Assembly (NCBI GenBank): GCA_038241255.1
Contig: JBBRFW010000081.1
Coordinates: 1-15,668 of the forward strand
Direction of reading: 5' to 3'
DNA length: 15,668 nt
DNA from: Schlegelella_A sp038241255
Lineage (GTDB): Bacteria > Pseudomonadota > Gammaproteobacteria > Burkholderiales > Burkholderiaceae_C
The stretch's first letter is position 1. Every line of letters starts with the position of its first letter. The notes under the pieces were generated by a model, which made no database searches, was not told where the DNA came from, and worked only from the letters and a program-made list of their open reading frames with translations. Positions 14,501 to 15,668 of this stretch are shown piece by piece. Position numbers and translations under genes: made by a program.

Positions 14501-15668
14501 GGTGTCGGTGATCAGCGTCGACTCGCCCCGGCGAATCGCGTCGCCGAACGGGAACGCCTCCAACGGGCTCGGGAACAACGCCTGCAGCGCTGCGTCGCCG
14601 GCGGGATTGGTGGAGGTGAACGAGACCAGATGCAGGACATCGTCCAAGACGCGCGCGACCATGGTCGAGAAGCCGCCGAGAAGGCGGTTCGAGCTCTTCG
14701 CGATCGCGTCGAACACCGGCTGCACATCGTCGGGCGAGCCGGCGATGACCTTGAGGATCTCGGCCGTGGCGGTCTGCCGCTCCAAAGCCTCCTTCGTCTC
14801 GCTGAAGAGCCGCGCGTTCTGGATCGCGATCACGGCCTGGTCGGCGAAGGTCTGGGCCAGCGCGAGCTCCTTCGGCGTGAACGGCCCGGTCGATCGCGCC
14901 ACACCGATGGCGCCGATGCCGCGCCCCTCCCACAGCATCGGCGCGAAGATCATCGACCGGTAACCGATCAGCTTGGCCATCTTCCTCAGCACGCCAGGGA
15001 CGTCGGGGCCGTCCACCAGGTCGGGCCAGTGCATCACGCGCCGCTCGCGGATCGCCAGGCCGGCCGGCGTGCGCTCGACCGGCGCCGGGAAGGTCGCCGC
15101 GACGATGTCGTGCCGCGCGCCCAGATAGGCGCCGATGTGAAGCTGGCCCTCATCGTCCACGAGCAGCACGTCGAGCTCGTCGCCGCCGAACAGGTGCTTG
15201 CAGCTTTGCAGGATCTTGTCGAACACCGGCTGCGTGTCGGCGACGGAGCTGCTGATGACGGAGAGGATCTCGGCGGATGCCTTCTGCTGCTCGAGCGCTT
15301 CCTTCGTCTCGTTGAAGAGGCGCGCGTTCTGGACGGCGATGGCAGCCTGGTCGGTGAAGGTCTTGAGGAGCCCCTCTTCCTTGTCGGTGAACGGCGCGGG
15401 CGGAATGCGCACGACGTGGATCGTGCCGATGCCTCGACCCTCCCACATCATCGGCGCGATCAGCATCGAGAAGTTGCCGGCATCGCGCGCTATCTGGCGC
15501 ATGCCATCGGGCACGCCGGGGCCGCTGAGCATATCGGGGTAGTGCACCGGGCGCTTCTTGCGGATCGGATAGCTCTGGTACGCCTCCTTCAGCGGCCGCG
15601 GAAAGCCGCGGTCGAGCAGCTCGAACTTTCTCGCGTCCCCGGGCCCGCCGACGGCGACGTGTCCCACC
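11588..15668 (-). CDS. Multi-GAF hybrid histidine kinase with two receiver domains (5' end outside window)
   Basis: The visible 1359 residues start within a GAF domain, so the N-terminus is missing. Counting from the GTG at 15667, GAF domains end with a repeated helix (FADQAVIAIQNARLF-like) at about 104-118, 274-288, 447-461, 622-636 and 810-824, so at least five are present in tandem, each followed by a short coiled linker. Then come HisKA with His850 (MSHEIRTPMN), HATPase_c with N967, DTGIGL (999-1004) and GGTGLGL (1028-1034), receiver 1 with D1145 (LDMHMPEMDG) and K1193, and receiver 2 with D1286 (MDVQMPELDG) and K1339. All catalytic residues are intact. No membrane segment is seen, suggesting a cytosolic sensor. 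GAF domains bind small ligands or chromophores; no CxH chromophore motif stands out. It should pass phosphate from His850 through a receiver to the HPt encoded next, 1 nt downstream. Confidence 0.93.
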   Translation of the reverse strand, partial: VGHVAVGGPGDARKFELLDRGFPRPLKEAYQSYPIRKKRPVHYPDMLSGPGVPDGMRQIARDAGNFSMLIAPMMWEGRGIGTIHVVRIPPAPFTDKEEGLLKTFTDQAAIAVQNARLFNETKEALEQQKASAEILSVISSSVADTQPVFDKILQSCKHLFGGDELDVLLVDDEGQLHIGAYLGARHDIVAATFPAPVERTPAGLAIRERRVMHWPDLVDGPDVPGVLRKMAKLIGYRSMIFAPMLWEGRGIGAIGVARSTGPFTPKELALAQTFADQAVIAIQNARLFSETKEALERQTATAEILKVIAGSPDDVQPVFDAIAKSSNRLLGGFSTMVARVLDDVLHLVSFTSTNPAGDAALQALFPSPLEAFPFGDAIRRGESTLITDTEAGVGVPERMRDLARARGYRSMMFCPLFRDTATIGMISVTRIDPGPFAPHQVDLLQTFADQAVIAIENVRLFNETREALEQQTATSEVLQAISASVSNATPVFEKILESCDRLFDGDLLFVFRVEDDHILQLGAVRGQDPEQVDKARAAFPVPLAGTATEIAIRERRMVTFADALNDPQVPEGLRRLAVQFGKNYSLALAPMMWDGRAIGSILVGRTTMQAFSVKELALLRTFADQAVIAIENARMFNETEEALEQQTASAEVLRAISNSVADTQPVFDTILDSCARLFNVDGSVILLVGEDGLLHLEAIHAHAGADDESGSPQTELQRGMEQMRSIYPIPLAGSATALAIRAGRVLSFPDVLHGADVPAALRAPAERTGLNYSLIMAPLLQGERGLGSISLTRSQLGVFTAKEESLLRTFADQAVIAIQNARLFKDAEEARAAAETANDAKSSFLATMSHEIRTPMNAVIGMSGLLLDTPMSDEQRDYAATIRDSGDALLTIINDILDFSKIEAGRMDIESHPFDLRDCVESALDLISVRATEKHLDTAYLFEGDVPVAISADLTRLRQILLNLLANAVKFTESGEVVLTVTGAPVAPGRVGLTFDVRDTGIGLTAEGLSRLFQSFSQADSSTTRKYGGTGLGLAISRRLAELMGGRMWAESDGPGRGARFSFTIEAPVADLPTARRREYTGAQPELEGRRVLIVDDNATNRKILSLQAGKWGMIARDTGSPAEALSWLSPDAASREAFDLAILDMHMPEMDGLELAGRARLVAPDLPLVLFSSLGRREAGDVESLFSAYLAKPLRQSQLFDTLVSLFVRDAVARPQVTKAAASKLDPGMAARHPLRILLAEDNVVNQKLALRLLQQMGYRADLASNGIEAVESVERQAYDVVLMDVQMPELDGLDATRRIRALGAGHDDLRIVAMTANAMQGDREMCMEAGMDDYLTKPIRVESLVEALNAVPARDAR
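13202..15361 (-). repeat. Tandem repeat of GAF-linker modules inside the hybrid kinase gene
   Basis: The DNA encoding the end of each GAF domain is nearly the same in five places: about 13203-13243, 13768-13807, 14292-14332, 14811-14851 and 15320-15361. A common core such as GCCTGGTCGGCGAAGGT occurs with few changes. The module spacing in the protein is about 170, 173, 175 and 188 residues. The third GAF (aa about 316-456) differs more from the others in its middle part. The pattern indicates duplication of a GAF plus linker unit within the gene, with the helical linker kept most alike. Confidence 0.75.

Noticed and set aside
14067..14933. Long alternative-frame ORFs within the GAF repeats of the kinase gene on both strands
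   Set aside because: They are out-of-frame shadows with Arg/Ala-rich products; the GAF, HisKA, HATPase and receiver motifs all lie in one continuous frame.

Overview
The window is GC-rich (about two thirds G+C by eye), gene-dense and bacterial. The gene families (cytochrome b561, ApbE, DUF1566/Lcl_C protein, SPFH protein, multi-GAF hybrid histidine kinase) and the style of the ribosome binding sites suggest a free-living proteobacterium, most likely betaproteobacterial (Burkholderiales-like). No RNA gene, insertion sequence, CRISPR array or integrase was seen, so this looks like chromosomal sequence. The taxonomic call is an inference.

Region A (1-5703, minus strand) is a redox gene cluster. 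Reading in the direction of transcription it runs: cytochrome b561 (four-helix di-heme b membrane protein), a gap of about 310 bp, an ApbE-family flavin transferase, a 995-residue lipoprotein resembling the alpha subunit of hydrazine synthase (beta-propeller plus c-type heme motifs), a small lipoprotein with one unusual heme motif, and the signal-peptide end of another exported protein that runs off the window. The last four are 5-44 bp apart and look like one transcription unit. The probable theme is a periplasmic or surface-exposed heme enzyme or electron carrier of unknown substrate, which I consider the most novel part of the window.

Region B (5801-8547, minus strand) holds a Rv2258c-like SAM-dependent methyltransferase, a YUCCA/FMO-like FAD/NADPH monooxygenase and a short membrane-anchored coiled-coil protein that appears to use a TTG start. 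The spacings of 55 and 82 bp fit an operon. The substrate is unknown.

Region C (8653-10166, plus strand) has a promoter with a perfect TATAAT box, a secreted DUF1566 protein and a membrane-anchored SPFH/prohibitin-like protein. They are the only plus-strand genes.

Region D (10182-15668, minus strand) is a tightly packed signalling operon: a hybrid histidine kinase with at least five GAF domains and two receiver domains (its N-terminus lies outside the window), a free-standing HPt protein, and a receiver/class III nucleotide cyclase fusion. The kinase stop and HPt start are 1 nt apart, and the HPt and cyclase genes overlap by 8 nt. Together they could form a complete phosphorelay ending in cyclic nucleotide synthesis.
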